Assembly: GCF_040954645.1 (NCBI RefSeq)
Contig: NC_092813.1
Span: 19,412,235-19,476,234, forward strand
DNA length: 64,000 nucleotides
Reading direction: 5' to 3'
Source: Diabrotica undecimpunctata
Taxonomy: Eukaryota > Arthropoda > Insecta > Coleoptera > Chrysomelidae
The notes under the pieces were generated by a model. That model saw only the letters and a program-made list of their open reading frames with translations. It made no database searches and was not told the origin of the DNA. Shown in pieces: positions 22,773-36,564 of this stretch (position 1 is the stretch's first letter; each line of letters starts with the position of its first letter). Made by a program: the position numbers and the translations under genes.

Positions 22773-23560
22773 ATGGCACAGTCACACATGCATGGACCTG
22801 TAAAATTGCCTCCAGATTTCGACATACAGGGGCAGAATGCAGCTACCACATGGAAGTTTTGGAAGATCTCTTTTAAAGATTATCTAGTAGCCACAGGGAA
22901 AGATCAGTCTTCCGATAATATAAAGCTGGCAATCCTCAGAAATATAATAGGAGCCGAGTCCGCTAGAATAATGTGCACAATTGCAATCCCTGATGGAACC
23001 GGTGAGCCCTACAAATACATGATGGAACAGCTAAAGGTATATGTTAATCCAAGAGCCAATGAAGTGTTTGAAAGGTACAAGTTTTTAAGCAGAAACCAAA
23101 AAGAGGGCGAATCTTTTGAGCATTACCTCACTGAAGTAAAGCACCTGGTGAAATCTTTTAATTTTAATGTAACTGAACCAGATGAAACAACTGAGGAGAA
23201 AGCTCTAAGAGACAGAATTGTCATGGCCATTCGTGATACAGTCACAAGACAAGCTCTACTAAGAATAGACAAGCTAAAGTTAAAATTTAACTTTATTTAA
23301 TAAAGTCATAGACATTTGCCGTGCAAATGAAATCAGTAAGAACCAGAACAAAATGTTTGCAGAGGAGAGCATCGCAGAAATTCATGCTATCAAGAGGTTT
23401 CCCAAGGATAAACATACACCGCACACAAGCAGAAAACAGCAAGACAAATTTAAATGTAGGCGCTGTCAAACAATGCACGGGCCAAGGAAGTGTCCAGCAT
23501 TTGGAAAATCATGCTCACGGTGTGGAATCTTGAACCACTTTGCAGTTGCTAGTAGAGCCA
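22773..23560 (+). pseudogene. Mag-like gag (capsid and zinc knuckle), one frameshift
   Basis: The ATG at 22773 opens MAQSHMHGPVKLPPDFDIQG. The capsid runs to about 23290 (YVNPRANEVFERYKFLSRNQ, GESFEHYLTEVKHLV). A frameshift near 23285-23300 moves into the frame at 23353, with KCRRCQTMHGPRKCPAFGKS and CSRCGILNHF, a CxxC...H...C knuckle pattern typical of Mag elements. The reading runs straight into RT at about 23555, so the gag end and protease are deleted. Confidence 0.78.
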
Positions 23561-24480
23561 TAAAAAATGCTCTAAACAACGAGCTTGACAGGCTAGTGCA
23601 GAGAAAAGCCATAGTAAAAGTGGATAAAATAGACCCTCGTGCCAGCATAAACCGTATAGTAGTTGTTGAAAAAAGTAATGGTACATTGAGATTATGTCTA
23701 GATCCACAAAAACTTAATGGTCAAATTGTACGAAAACCACAACCAGTCAAGACCATTGAAGAAGTGTGCTCCAATATGAACGGAAAAAAATATTCACTGT
23801 ATTTGATTTGGCTGAAGGGTACCACCACTTAGAATTAGACGAGAACTTCTCTTGGAAATGTTTGCAGTTTTGCTACACCTTTTGGTATCTACAGATATGT
23901 GGTTCTGCCTAATGGACTTTCAAACTCCCAAGACTTATTCCAGGAACAAGTTGAAAGAAATTTTGGAGACTTAGAAACTGTCCAGATCTTACAAGACGAC
24001 ATGATAGTAGTGGGCCGAGATAAAGAGGAACATGATAAAGCAGTTGCACAAGTGATAAAAAGAGCTAAAGAAACCGGCGCCAAATTCAATATAAAAAAAT
24101 TTCAATACTGCCAGAGGCAAGTAAAATTTATGGGACAAGTATTCTCAAAGAAAGGTATGGAAATAGAGCCAGATAGAGTTGAATAATTCAACTCTATCTG
24201 GGTCAAAGAATAATTCAAAGAATAATTGGAAGCTTTAATTATGTTAGAAAATATATCCCGAATATAGCAGAGCATATTAAACGTTTATGTGAACTTTTAA
24301 AATCTAATGTAGAATTTAAATGGCTGCCATTACAACAAAGGTATTTGAAAAACTTCTGCATTAACGCCATTTGACCCAAAGAGGAAGATTATACTACAAC
24401 GTGATGCCTCCAAGAATGGATTAGGTTGCTGTATATTACAAGAACATGAGAATAAAATTTAAATAAAATAAAAATAAAAA
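23560..24480 (+). pseudogene. Mag-like reverse transcriptase, broken
   Basis: LNNELDRLVQRKAIVKVDKI, NGTLRLCLDPQKLNG and VKTIEEVCSNMNGKKYS give the RT N-terminal part. A shift near 23805 gives LAEGYHHLELDENFSWKCLQF. A third frame (23899-24186) has VLPNGLSNSQDLFQEQVERN and ILQDDMIVVGRD, where the usual aromatic residue two positions before DD is Leu/Gln. The post-RT segment at 24215-24300 (GSFNYVRKYIPNIAEH) is legible after a small disruption at 24187. Confidence 0.75.
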
Positions 24481-24710
24481 TGAACTACAGCCAAACAGAG
24501 AAAGAACTCTTATCAATTCATTATGGTACGCAAAAGTTCCATGAATTCATTTATAAATCTATTGTTGATGTACAGACAGACCATAAACCAATTATATCTA
24601 TTATGGCAAAACCTATATGTAAAATTGGATCTGTGAGATTACAACGATTCAGGTTGAAACTTAGAGATATTCCTTGGATACATTATATGTTTTAGCTAAA
24701 AATATCCATT
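24480..24710 (+). pseudogene. Mag-like RNase H fragment
   Basis: MNYSQTEKELLSIHYGTQKF and VDVQTDHKPIISIM match the C-terminal half of Ty3/Gypsy RNase H (YSxxEKELLA, xTDHKPL). The reading stops at 24693 and shifts into the next frame. Confidence 0.72.
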
Positions 24711-25990
24711 TCGCAGACATGTTGTCACGTGCTGGTTTAAAAGTGCAGGAAAACGACCCTGAAATGATTGAAATGGTACATTCTGTGAGCAAACATCTAC
24801 CAATCAGTATTGAGAAACGATCTGAATTAAGAGAATTCACGAGTAAGGATGAAACACTTTCAAAAATTTATAACTACTACTTCAATGGATGGTCAAAAGA
24901 GAATATGCTACCAGCAAATTGCAAACCATACTATAAGCTAAAAGATTGCATCTTTGTTGAAGCTGGTACAGTCCTCCTTGAGGACAAAATTATAGTTCCT
25001 ATAGCTCTGAGAAAGAATTACATGACAATAATGCATAAGGGACACCTAGGTATAAGCAAAACCATAAATAAGGCATGAAAAATATTTTATTGGCCCCACC
25101 TTAATGACAACATCACAACATTCATAAAAGAATGTAGGACATGTGAAAAGTACTTACCCAAGAATTTCAAGTAACCCATGTTACCTCATTCTGTACCTAA
25201 GTTACGATTTAATAAAGTTGCCTCTGATATAGTGGAGTTCGGCGCTAAATACTATCTTGTAACCATAGACTATCTTTCCCATTGGATAGATCTTGCCATT
25301 TTAAAAGATAAGACTTCAAATTCTGTAATCAGTGCATTCTAAGATCTGTTCAGTAAATTTGGATACCCACAGTTTTTAATTGCTGACAATTTACCCTTTG
25401 TGTCACAGAAATATTTCAATTATTACCGTGAAAAAGATATAACTATTGCAACATGTACTCCAGAGTGGCACCAAAGTAATGGTCTAGCAGAAAAGGCTGT
25501 CAGCATCTCAAAACAAATATTAAGGAAAAGTGTAGAAACAAACATTGATTTTCGTGATTCTGTAATGGAATATAACAATACAGGAATTATTGCACTGCAT
25601 GCCTCTCCAGCCCAGATTCTTCAAAGCAGGACTTTACGGACTCAACTACCCATAACTAGTAAACAATTAGAACCTCAGATACAGAAAACAACATATGGAT
25701 TGCTGTGCAAACAACAAGGGAATGTGAAAATACATTATGATAAAACAGCACTTAAAGCAGTAACTGAGTTTAAAAAGGGTGATAAGGTAGTAGTAGAGTA
25801 TAACAATAGGCGCAATACAAACCAAATGAAACACTCTGTAACAAAATCCCAAGCTAGTGAGCTGCTACTAGAACCTGAGTTTTACCCTGACTTAGCTCAA
25901 GCCAATAATCTATATGCCCAAAAGCAAAACATTGTGGTAAGACATAAACAAAATAATGTACATAAACAGAACAAGGGTGACATATCTTAA
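24674..25990 (+). pseudogene. Mag-like integrase, two internal stops
   Basis: ADMLSRAGLKVQENDPE marks the RNase H end. The HHCC zinc domain reads HKGHLGISKT...CRTCEKY with a TGA at 25076-25078. The DDE core shows LVTIDYLSHW (first Asp), LIADNLPFVS (second Asp) and CTPEWHQSNGLAEKAV (Glu). An in-frame TAA at about 25340 and a TAA at about 25171 interrupt it. 25400-25990 is open to the natural C-terminus. Confidence 0.78.
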
Positions 25991-26000
25991 AAAAATTTCG

Positions 26001-28030
26001 ATACGATATTACTGTCGGTGTCGCAATGCAAGATAATCATCCCGGATGAATCATCCAAAGTGAAAAATAAATGAATCGTGTAAACTATTAATCATCGAAA
26101 ATGATTATCCAAAATGAATATTGAACGAAGTTTAACCGAGTTCTACTTTTGTTCACTTTAGAGGATGCATCGCGGATACAAATTACTAATAGTTTAGAAC
26201 TTAACCCATATTAAAAACAGTACCAAGTGGCAAACATATCTAAAACATAATAAAAGAAAACTCTTATAACTAAGAGTTAAAAAATATTATGGTTATAATA
26301 CACAATAAAGAAAATTACTAAAACAAAAATTTAAAACGACAAAGAAAAACTAATTGCAGGAATTTACGAAAAAAAATTGAAATTAATATTAAGAAAAATC
26401 GAAAACGATGTTGTATGGTGCTTAAATCATATAGACAAACAAAAACCAATGACATGATGACGATTGAAAATGCTTACCTACTGAAACATTAAGGAACAGT
26501 AATTGATGATGGAAAAAATATTTTTAAAATCTGTTGTGTCAGCATGAGAGACAAAAAAAGTAAATATTTCTGAACATCAAGAGCACTTGGAAGACAGTAG
26601 AAAAAGAAATAAAGAAGAAATAAAACAAAAAATATGCACTAAAGAAATAAAATGCCCATGCACGTGTAACACATTGGAGGAAGTATTTCTATAAACATGG
26701 TATTAATAAAGCATCAACTTAACATTTCCAAAAAAATAGGCGATAGGGAAGATGGGGACCAATTTATAAAATGGGTGACCAAATGAACTAACAATAAGAA
26801 AGAAAGTAGATTAAGGATTTAAAAACCACAACAAGTATTATTTTCAAAATTTGGTACTTGATGGCATATTATTAATAGATAACAATAAGAAATAGAATAG
26901 AATAGAATATCTAAAAACATGAAAAAGGCCTAACTAAGTATGAAACAAAAAAAAAAATAAAACAAAAATAATTGTATCTAATATTAGCATAAAACAAACA
27001 TAAAAAGTCCTACTATTTGAGATATAGTTACTACTATTTGTTAATACCGAAATAGTAATTAGTAACTTGGAAGTCCTTTTGGATAGAAATGACAGATTTG
27101 GTTAGATTTGTGAACTTGGTAGAAAAAAATAACATTTTTATATTAACAGATCGATACAAAAGGCAGTTGCTTATTAAAACAATACGAATAAATCTTTCGT
27201 TTTTTTTACTGCGAAAATTCAGTAAAGTAAGTAAAGCAGAAAACTACTCTGTGCAGAATAAAGATACCGAATAATTGTCCAATTTTTTCATCTTTTATTT
27301 CTGATACTCTCGGTGCCAATCCCCTTTCATTTGACGCCTCTTACGTCAAAATCGAATCAACAGCAACGAACACACGATCTAATGTTCCTTTGGAAATGCC
27401 TTCATATTTGTTTTTATGTCTTTGTATTTGTCGTCTCCCCACTTTTAATCAGACAACTAACGTCACAGTACGACGACGCCAACTCTTACGTCTCACCATA
27501 AACGAGATAAAAATAACCAGAATAGACCTTAGAATGGTTGTCTCATAAGAAACAACATGGGACGCATCCACCAAATACGCCGTTCTCTTGCTGTTTTAAA
27601 AAGAGACTATAATGTGTACCCTAAATAGTTATGTACAAATAAAATTACATGAAAATCCAAGCAGCATATCAACATGTAAATCACGAATATGAAAATGTAT
27701 AAAATTAAAGGATTTAAACTGAATTCTGAGTTTGTACTTGAACGAGGTAACATCGTATCATTGTTTTGCTCCAAGTTTTAGTGCTTTTTGTGAAACCCAA
27801 CAACCACTTTTAAATACTAGTAACACCAGACTTTACCGTATGTATTGACAAGCCTAATTGCATATTTTTCTTTTTGGATCGATTAGTTACTTAGCAAATT
27901 GATAATTTCTTCAAAAACTTGGGCCAGATACCAGTGGCGTAGGCCTACCTAATATGTATTTTTGTAAGAAAATACATTAAACCTAACTAAATTCAACAAA
28001 AAAAGAAATTTTTTGTCTACCTTTGACTAC
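26001..28030. other. Gene-free AT-rich interval
   Basis: No recognisable coding wording in six frames. Open frames 27089-27274 and 27313-27501 are short and unsupported. I see no tRNA or terminal repeat pair. Confidence 0.5.
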
Positions 28031-28069
28031 AAATGTACCGATAATAAATACAGTTCTCACATCAGATCC

Positions 28070-29410
28070 TCACAGTTCACAACTTTTCAAGACGTCACAA
28101 AATATTCAGCATAACTCTACTTTAATTTCTTCATATGCAACTGTAACCAAATCAACTCCCAGATCAACCTTCCCAAAGAGGGATTAAGCTATGGTATTGC
28201 ATGCCGATGGAAATCTAAAATTGTTCGATTACGTCAAGGCAGTAGGTGACGCTATTGGTCCCAAACAAATCCTATTCACATCCAAAATATCTAATATCAG
28301 AATTTGTATATACATATTTAACTAATTCAGAACTCGTCTACAAACTTCTAAAATCTCATCCAATTTTGACGGTACGAAACTCTGTGATGAATATTGAATA
28401 TTAGCAGGCTAGTCTCCCCCACAAAAAGAATATTAATATCCAATATATCTCCATGTATACCACACGACCTTGCAGAAAATGCTACAAAAGAACTTGGGCT
28501 TCAGCTGGCCTTCACCGTCTCATTTTTAAGACCACTTTTGCCTGGCGATAAATATTCGCACATTATGAGCTTTAGAAGGCAAGTGTATGTTTTTACCTCT
28601 GATGATAATTTCAACCTGCAAACTTCATTAGCTATCTCATTCGAACGTAATGAAAACAGAATATTATTTTTGTCCACAGACAAAATGGAATACGACATAT
28701 GCAAGAAGTCAGGGCACATTGCTTCAAATTGTCTCAATCCTCCCCCCAATTATATAACATCCCAGCCTCAGCCGTTAATATCAACCCAGGTAACAGATCC
28801 CTTACCACCACAGTCTTCTATACAACCCGCAACATTACCACATATGTCTGCTTCAGAACTAAATAATTCCATAATGACTACAACACCCACACATAAACCT
28901 GGTCACTCTAAAATCGAGAGTACAAGTAAGCAGACTGATATTCCCGATAACATCTTCGTTGTAAATCCGTCCGAGGACAACATTATGCCCCCCTAGTAGG
29001 GATATTAAGAAACCAAAAAAGAAACCCTAAAAAAAGCTCACCATCAGAACGTTACCTTTCCGATTTAACAAAAGACGCTGTCAAAGAAGTCTTTAAGCAA
29101 ACCTCAGAACCACTTGTTATTCCTCTAAAAAACTTAATAGCCTTTGTCGAAAACACTTTCGGCTGTAGTGACCTCTAGGCTGAAGCTCTTAACATAAAAT
29201 GTTTCAGGGCTAATTTATAACATGCACGTATTATACCCAACTTGTCAGGAGAGATCTATCAAAAACAGGCTAACCCGTCCAACCAAAAAACTGATAAAGG
29301 CCTTAGGCACTAATCCAGAAGAACCTGCAAGTATGTCCAGTCCAAATCTTCTGCCGATTCTAATGAAGACAACTACAATTCTGATAGCTTACAACCATCG
29401 TAATCTTCTT
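28070..29410 (+). pseudogene. I-type LINE ORF1 (gag-like, zinc knuckle)
   Basis: SYATVTKSTPRSTFPKR, VLHADGNLKLFDYVKAVGDA and KISNIRICIYI begin the reading, with shifts. 28394-28996 is open: RLVSPTKRILISNISPCIPH, GDKYSHIMSFRRQVYVFT and a single knuckle YDICKKSGHIASNC, in which the first Cys is Tyr. A Ser/Thr/Pro-rich tail follows, then stops. Nucleic-acid-binding role is known for the family. Confidence 0.72.
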
Positions 29411-29429
29411 AGTTCAGCTCCTATTAATA

Positions 29430-32380
29430 CTAACACCATGCTAAGACTAATTTAATGGAACTGCGATGGCTTTTACCCCAGACTAGAATATTTACAAAAA
29501 CTCATATCGGACTGCTCGCCCAAGTTTTTCTGTCTTCAAGAAACCAATTTCACCAAAGATCACAACCCCTACCTCAAAAACTACATTAGCTACAACTTCC
29601 TAAGACCCTACCATAGACACCTACGAGCAAGTGGCGGCTCATCTATTTTTGTTTCCAACGATATATTCTATTAAGAGTTTAACTTATACAATCATAGAAG
29701 CGATTGCGATAACCACATGGTGTCCCAACACGATATTTATTTATTCTCTAGAACATAATAACTCGCAATAAAAGAATACAAGAAGGCTCTTAATAGATAT
29801 CGCAAAACTCGTAGCATCGATGATCTTTTAAGAAAATACGTGCAAAATCCAAAAGAATTCTGAAGGAAAGCAAAAAAGAATCCTGGAAAAAACTCGTTAA
29901 CAGAATAACTTTAGATACCCCTCCCGCCCAAGTGTGGACAAACATTAAACAAATGAAAGGTTTAAACACATATCACAAAATATCCGCAATAACAGATGAA
30001 GATAATGTCATTACAAATGATAACCAAATAATCAAAACGCTAGCCAAATACTTCAACAAAACTAAGTCTGAACTCTCCATTTCGTACCCCACAAACCACT
30101 CACAACCTAACCCTATCCAAACCAATCCATTAAACCTTGCCTTTACAGAAGTGGAGTTAAATTTGGCAATGTCATCAATAAAAAACTCATCTGCCGGTCC
30201 TGATTACATCCCATCTATCTTTCTCAAACATCTACAGGCAGGATCCCTCTTGAAGCTACTTATATACTGTGCTCTACAATAAGATAAAGTTCAGCCAAAG
30301 CTTTCCGAGTCTTTTTGTGACAGTCGCTTATCATATCGATCAGGAAAAATGATTCAACTTCTAACGCTACCAGTGCCTACAGACTAATCTCACTAACATG
30401 TAAAATGTGCAAACCACTAGAAAAGATAATAAATAAACGTTTGATTTGGTTTCTTAAGCAAAATAATCTGATAGATGCAGCACAGTGGGGATTCAGACCC
30501 AATCAAAGTACGATGGACAACCTGGTACCTCTCCAAACAGAAATAATCCAAGCAGTATCAAATAAGACGACTGACGTCATCATAGTTGCCTTAGACTTAG
30601 AAAGTGCCTTCGACACAATAAACAGAGCTGCTGTTATTAGAAAACTTGAGCAACTAAATTTAACGGGTAATATTCTCATCTTTAAAAACAATTATCTACA
30701 AGAGAGATCATTCAAAGTAGTTGCAAACAGGAAAACATCTACATCATATATCTTACAAAATTGAGTCCACAAAGGCTCAGGTCTCAGCCCCACGCTATTA
30801 TTTCTTAGCATTAACGATATAAACTTTCTTGTTTTTTTTCCAATAAAATACTCAATATACGCAGATGATCTTGGTCTTTATTGCCAAGGTAAAGTTAGAA
30901 GGAGCACATGCTCTTTACTCTAAAACACTCTTAATAATCTTTATAACTGGTCCACTAAAATTGGAGTTAATTATCATCTTGAAAATCTAAAGTCATAAAC
31001 TTCTCTACAAGACATCACACTCACCCTCCTCTACTTCACCTAAATGGATTTCCTCTTTAAGCAGTTAATAAAAAGAAATTATTAGGAGTAATATTCGATA
31101 AATGACTTACATGGAGAGATCAGATACAGAATACACAAACAAACCGCCTAAACAGAATCAATATCTTAAAAACTTTAGCGCATCATCAATGGGGACAGAA
31201 GAGAAAGTCCTCTTAAAAATTTAGAGAACAGTGATCTGCTCTAGGTTGAATTACGGAAGCATTCTCTACAAATCTGCTTCCGACACTCACGTTAAAGGTC
31301 TGAATACAATTCAGAACACTTCTTTACGTATTATCCTCGGCGCCTTTAAATCAAATCCTTCTGAAAGTCTTTATATCAAATCTTCAGAACCTCCACTTTA
31401 TATAAGACGGCAAAGTTTACTATTGTCTTACTTCTCTACAATTTCTGCTAATCTAAAAAAACCAGTAATTAAACTAATTAATACTCCCCACTCTGTCCCA
31501 GATAATAGTTACCCTCGAGCACATTCTCTCTCATAAATTTTAAAAACTTTGCTAAAAGACACAGACCTAAAACTCACAACTCCGTTTACTATGTCCAGAA
31601 TTCGCCCGTGAACCAAAAAGCTACCTACTCTCTTTACCAGCTTGAATTGATACAAAAAAGAAAAACTGTCCATACCTCTTTTGGTACAAGCATTTGAAGA
31701 ACTTATACAGACACAGCATTATGACAAAATTCTCTACACAGATGCGTCCAAAGAAGAACATGATCTAAAATACAATAGTAGCATCATATCAGCTTTTTCC
31801 CAGATGCAGTATACACACAGTAGAACTGTAAGGAATATTCAAGGCATTAGACTCGCCCATTGCTAATGAGAAATCAGTAGCAAGACGAACCGATTCTATC
31901 TCCGCAATTGACTCAATCAGAAATATATACTCCATACATCCCATTGTACAGTGCATACATAGTATCTGCCAACAGCAATCAAAAAATGGTGTTTCAGTAA
32001 CTATCATCTGGATACCATCCCATGTTGGTATCAATGGAAATGAGAACGCTGATCATGCAGCAAAACTGGCCTTCTCCTTAGAAAATATGGAAAACATACA
32101 ACTTCACCAAGACCTAAAGGCCAGTATCAATAACAACGTACCAAGCACTTTGCAAACACACTGGAAAGTGCAAAATACAAAAATACGCACAATTCGACCA
32201 ACTGCTACCTCCATCACCATGCCTCAAATGAGCAGGAAAGACAATATTATTATCAGAAGGCTCAAAATAGGTCACACTCAGCTTACTCATGGATATCTGA
32301 TGTCTTCTGAAAACCATCCTCACTGTAAACATTGTAATGAGTCGTTAACATTTCAGCACGTATTACTAGAATGTGTCTAA
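29430..32380 (+). pseudogene. I-type LINE ORF2 (endonuclease remnant, RT, RNase H)
   Basis: The endonuclease start WNCDGFYPRLEYLQKLISD and FFCLQETNF is followed by a large deletion near 29745-29760. RT: GFRPNQSTMDNLVPLQTEII, VALDLESAFDTINRAA (motif A), a stop at 30762-30764, GSGLSPTLFFLSIND (motif B) and YADDLGLYC (motif C, ~30855). RNase H: ILYTDASKEEHD (31735) and IPSHVGINGNENADHAAK (32005). C-terminal HPHCKHCNESLTFQHVLLEC is the HxxC-type ending of the family. At least eight stops or shifts. Confidence 0.78.
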
Positions 32381-32640
32381 TACAAATCTCAAATAGAGTG
32401 GTGCAACTTTCAAAATAATTTAAGTGATCTACTCGGTTCTACGAACATGTACAGTGCCATAATTCATTTCCTAAAAGACTATTACCTTTACTACTTGTAA
32501 ATATATTAAGATATTATTAATATATCCTAACGTCTATATAAACAGAATGTATATGTATGTAAACATAAACAATATAATAAACTTTGTACCAGTGTCAATG
32601 GCCCATAGTTGCGGAGACACTTTAATTTAAAATAAAAAAA

Positions 32641-35500
32641 ATCAAAAGGTAATAGCATAATATTTAAAAAATAATTTATTTTAAAATATACGATATAAAT
32701 TTTAACCTAACATAAAAATTAAATAAGAAATTAAAAAATGATTTTAAACTGCTACGAAAAATAAAATTTTAGATAAAAATAATATTTATAATACACGTGT
32801 AATCGGCGCATAATAGTAAAAATGATACCCTTTATTAACAATACCCTTTTTTTAAATTAGTTTATAAAATATATAAGTAATAAAAAGATACCTTTTTGTA
32901 AATAATTAGTTTCACCATTATGATCATGACTTATCAAAAACGTTAGATGATATGTTCACAAAAGTATACGAAGAATTTATAACATAAGCAAATACAACAA
33001 TTAAATTAAAATTTAATTCTCTTGAATGTACTACAACTTAGAAATGGTGTATATAAAAAAGCATAGTTTATATAAAAAAAAAGAAAAAATGTTCATTAAT
33101 GAAAACGACAAATTTGGAAAAAATACAAATAATTTAGAAAGAAGAGAAAAGAGAAAGGGAAAGAAAGTGACTCTTAAAAAGGTTGCGTTGAAAATTGAAA
33201 CTAAGGAAAGTAATAAGTATGATAAAAAACATAAACAATTTTTGGTAGAAAACACTTTGGACATACATGAGACTGATAAAAGTAAATTTATAAATATAGG
33301 CAAATAATTACACCGATATAAAATCAATATTTAAACAATGCAACAAATAAAGTAAATTATAAAAGTAAAAAGATAGAAAAAAAAAATAGAATTCCATTTT
33401 AAAACTATAGCGAGTGCTGTTTAAACGAATAAAACAGAAAATTCAGTTAAATGTGACTTTTCAACTGACAATAGAGATGGGGATGAAAAAAATAAATTCT
33501 ATAAAATGCAATGGCGGAAATACTTCCAAATTTAACCTAACAGTAGTTTTGAATGGTTTTAAACTAAAAGTAAAGAAGAAATATGGAAAATTATATAAAC
33601 AGAGGGTAAGTTAGATTAGGTTCAATGTGAGTAGACGCTTAACCACCCTTCCACTCGACCTAAGAGGTCTATTGTGGCTAATCGACAGTAAAAAAATACA
33701 ACTAATACAAAATGTAAAATAAATAAAAACTAAAAAATAATAAATAAAATTATTAATAATAAATAATAAGTAAAATAAAATTTTAGAACGTCCATCAGAC
33801 ACAAAAATATAATATATAATGGAACTTGGATATAACCTAATTGATGGTGTATTAACGAGATCACTTTTAAAAACAATGCGGAACAAGATTAAAAGGGGAT
33901 TACATAAACTTAAATAGACGATGGCCATAAACAAAAAAAAAAATATAGGCTAGAACTTTTAAAAGAAATTAGGTGGAACAAAAACTTGAAAGAGATAATT
34001 GTAGAAACTTAAATTCAAAAGTAAGAAAAAACTGAAGAAACAATGTCTCATAGGAAAATACTTTTGAAGATAATTTTAATGAATTATAATCGAATTTAAT
34101 TAATAAAAAGTGGCTTAATGAAATATGGAACTTGAATAACACCAAATATTGGATAGGATATTATTGAGTTAGGTCATTTTTAACTCCCAATACGGGACGG
34201 ATTAAATCCTTGCTTGCTCTGTTAAGATTAAAAGAGATCTCACAAATTTAAAGAGAACAAATTGAAGAAGCAATGTCTCTTGGGAAAATCGTTTTTGAAG
34301 ATAATTAAAATAATTTTAATTGATTATAATCTATAAAAAAAGTGGCTTAATGAATAACGCAAAACGGTTTGAAAAGAAGAAGTGCAAGGTCAAAATGATA
34401 AATCTAAGTGAAGGGAATACATAAAAAATACAAGAAAATGGAAAAAATGTATACAAACACTAATTAGATAATTTGATAGGGAAAGTAGAAGATTAAGTTT
34501 ACTACGAACTAGCCAATTTAAAAATAAAATTACGCAAACATTATATAAGGATATTAAAAAATTAAAATTTTAAAATAAAAAGTATACAATAATTGAATGG
34601 AAAAACCTCAATGGTATGTATTACTATGTACCAGGAAAGTTAGACGAGAAATAAATTAGCAGAATACAAAGTAATGTAAACGGGGAGAGAATAATATACA
34701 ATAACTTTTGCCATCGTCATCTGGGTATAAAATCATTAATAGAAACATAATTGGACGAATGAAAGCATAATTTATTATGAAAAAAGGACTACTTATGAAT
34801 TTTACGAAATAGCCAAAACTCAAAATTAATAAAATAAGCAATTAATAAAAAATAAGTTAAAACTCAGTAATAATTAAGGAGAATCATATTTACCCTCAAA
34901 ATACCAACTCTAAGAGGAATGAGATTGTTGAAGATTTGCTTTCGATGTTACATTTTACACTAAACTAACGGAACGACAAAGAAGCGATATATTTATATGC
35001 TAAATAGCTATGTCTAATTATGATTCATATTCCAATTAGAGAATTTACATTTAGATATTATAATCAATAAATTCTTCTACGACTTGATCACAATTGTTTG
35101 AATTGTTTCATGTTGGCAAAGCTTACTCAACGATTTTGTCGTGGGTAGGAACAATCAGTACAGTGATATCAAATATTAACTTAAGGTTACATAAAATAAG
35201 GGTGTAAATGTAATGTAAAAAAGTGTCTTTCTTATTTAAAAAATATTTATCTGAACGCAAATAAATATTCATTCTATATATAATTAAATATAATGCTATC
35301 AAAATCCCATATAATGTACTCCTTGTTCTATTATCAATATTCTGTCCTATCCTCTACATCCCTTCCCCACTGCTGGATAGGTGTGTAATGAAGGTAGATA
35401 ATGTAATCATACTGGACACAAGAACTGTGTGCCAAGTAACTTGTTAAGTAATATAAGTAATAGTAAAAATTGAGAATAAAATTGTATTGAAATAAATTTT
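32641..35500. other. Gene-free AT-rich interval with a local duplication
   Basis: Very AT-rich. A ~95-bp segment at 34027-34122 recurs at 34258-34352 (AAGCAATGTCTC..., AAAGTGGCTTAATGAA), about 230 bp apart. The lysine-rich frame 33026-33307 reflects base composition. I see nothing else. Confidence 0.5.
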
Positions 35501-35739
35501 ATTTACATGTTCAGTTTTGCTACATATTTAAGTTTATAAAATAAAAATTGATATGTTACATTTCATTCCCATTCTGCTTCAAAAAATTGGCAGCTAGAGA
35601 AGTGCTGGCGGGAGTGTTTCTGTTGCCTTTTGTGATTATATTTTTTGCGGTTGAAGTTTGTGGTGATAATCCTAGTGGTAATGGAGTTTGTCGTTTTATA
35701 GCAAAATTTTTAATTATATTCTGTGATTATTAAAATATA

Positions 35740-36564
35740 ATGGACGAACAACAGAGTTGTTCCAAGAGAAAAGACAGCAAAATGTTAACGTCGGAAGAGA
35801 AGGTAGTGATACGATATGAAGGAATTTAATTGCATGATGCAAAAAAATTGCATCAAATATTAGCCAAGCGGTCGATATTTGTAGCAGTTTAACAAAAGTA
35901 TCCATTAGCTGTATTTATTATGTGCCTAAAAATACATCGGAAAATAAAAAGCAAGTAAAACGTAAAACTAGAGGTAGAAAAAACATTGTTTTGGATGACG
36001 AGATAAGACATTTTATTTTCGGAGTAAAATTCCAACATGAAAAAATTTCTCACGGGCTCGAAAACTACTTTTTACCCAAGATATCTCGTAGAATATTAAT
36101 GGGAACTATGCGCGAAATGAACTTTCGATATGTAAAAACAGAAAAAGTGTGTTATTAGAAAAAAAAAAAAAGAAATTCTTGTGTGGAGAAGAAAATATTT
36201 TAAAGAAATACGCACACTTCGCAGCATTGAACGGAAAACATATTATTTGGATGAAACCTGGATTAACGAAGGTCATACAGTTGGAAAAGATTGGCAAGAT
36301 TTAAATGTCAAAGATAAACGCGAAGCATTCATAGAAGACTGCTTTACAGGATTAGAAGCTCCATCAGGAAAGGGACGACGTTTAATCATTAACCATATAG
36401 GAAGTGATACAGGGTTCCTTGATGATGGTTTGCTTCAATATGAGTCAAGAAAAACAGGAGATTATCACGAAGAAATGACTTCCGAAGTATTTGAGCGCTG
36501 GTTTAAGAGAATCTTAATAAAATTAGAACCTGGTCAAGTCACGTCAATAGACGTTTTAGCGTAA
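35740..36564 (+). pseudogene. IS630/Tc1-related transposase fragment (YLDETW family)
   Basis: The ATG at 35740 opens MDEQQSCSKRKDSKMLTSEE. After a frame change and two stops, SQAVDICSSLTKVSIS and a basic region (KNTSENKKQVKRKTRGRK) lead to 36181-36564: RKTYYLDETWINEGHTVGK, GKGRRLIINHIGSDTGF and KTGDYHEEMTSEVFERWFK. TYYLDETW holds the first catalytic Asp of a large insect IS630-like family. The frame ends VTSIDVLA then stop, just where the second Asp motif (xDNAxYH) should come, so the C-terminal third is lost. Confidence 0.7.

Larger units (their letters stand above)
22586..26000 (+). mobile_element. Mag-like Ty3/Gypsy retrotransposon, broken
   Basis: Gag, zinc knuckle, RT, RNase H and integrase follow in plus-strand order with several deletions and frameshifts. 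The 5' boundary is placed at TGTTTAACTATG (22586), where array homology stops. 22586-~22745 contains an AATAAA (22703) and probably is the 5' LTR. I see no 3' LTR after 25990. Mag assignment is from the gag and knuckle wording. Confidence 0.8.
28031..32640 (+). mobile_element. I-type LINE (with RNase H), broken copy 1
   Basis: ORF1 with a zinc knuckle is followed by ORF2 with endonuclease, RT and RNase H in plus-strand order, ending in an A-rich tail (about 32620-32640). The endonuclease is largely deleted and many stops are present. RNase H downstream of RT and the ORF1 wording place it in the I group. Confidence 0.78.

Noticed and set aside
33026..33307. 93-codon lysine-rich plus-strand frame
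   Set aside because: Composition follows the A-rich DNA, with no family resemblance; the antisense frame is equally long.
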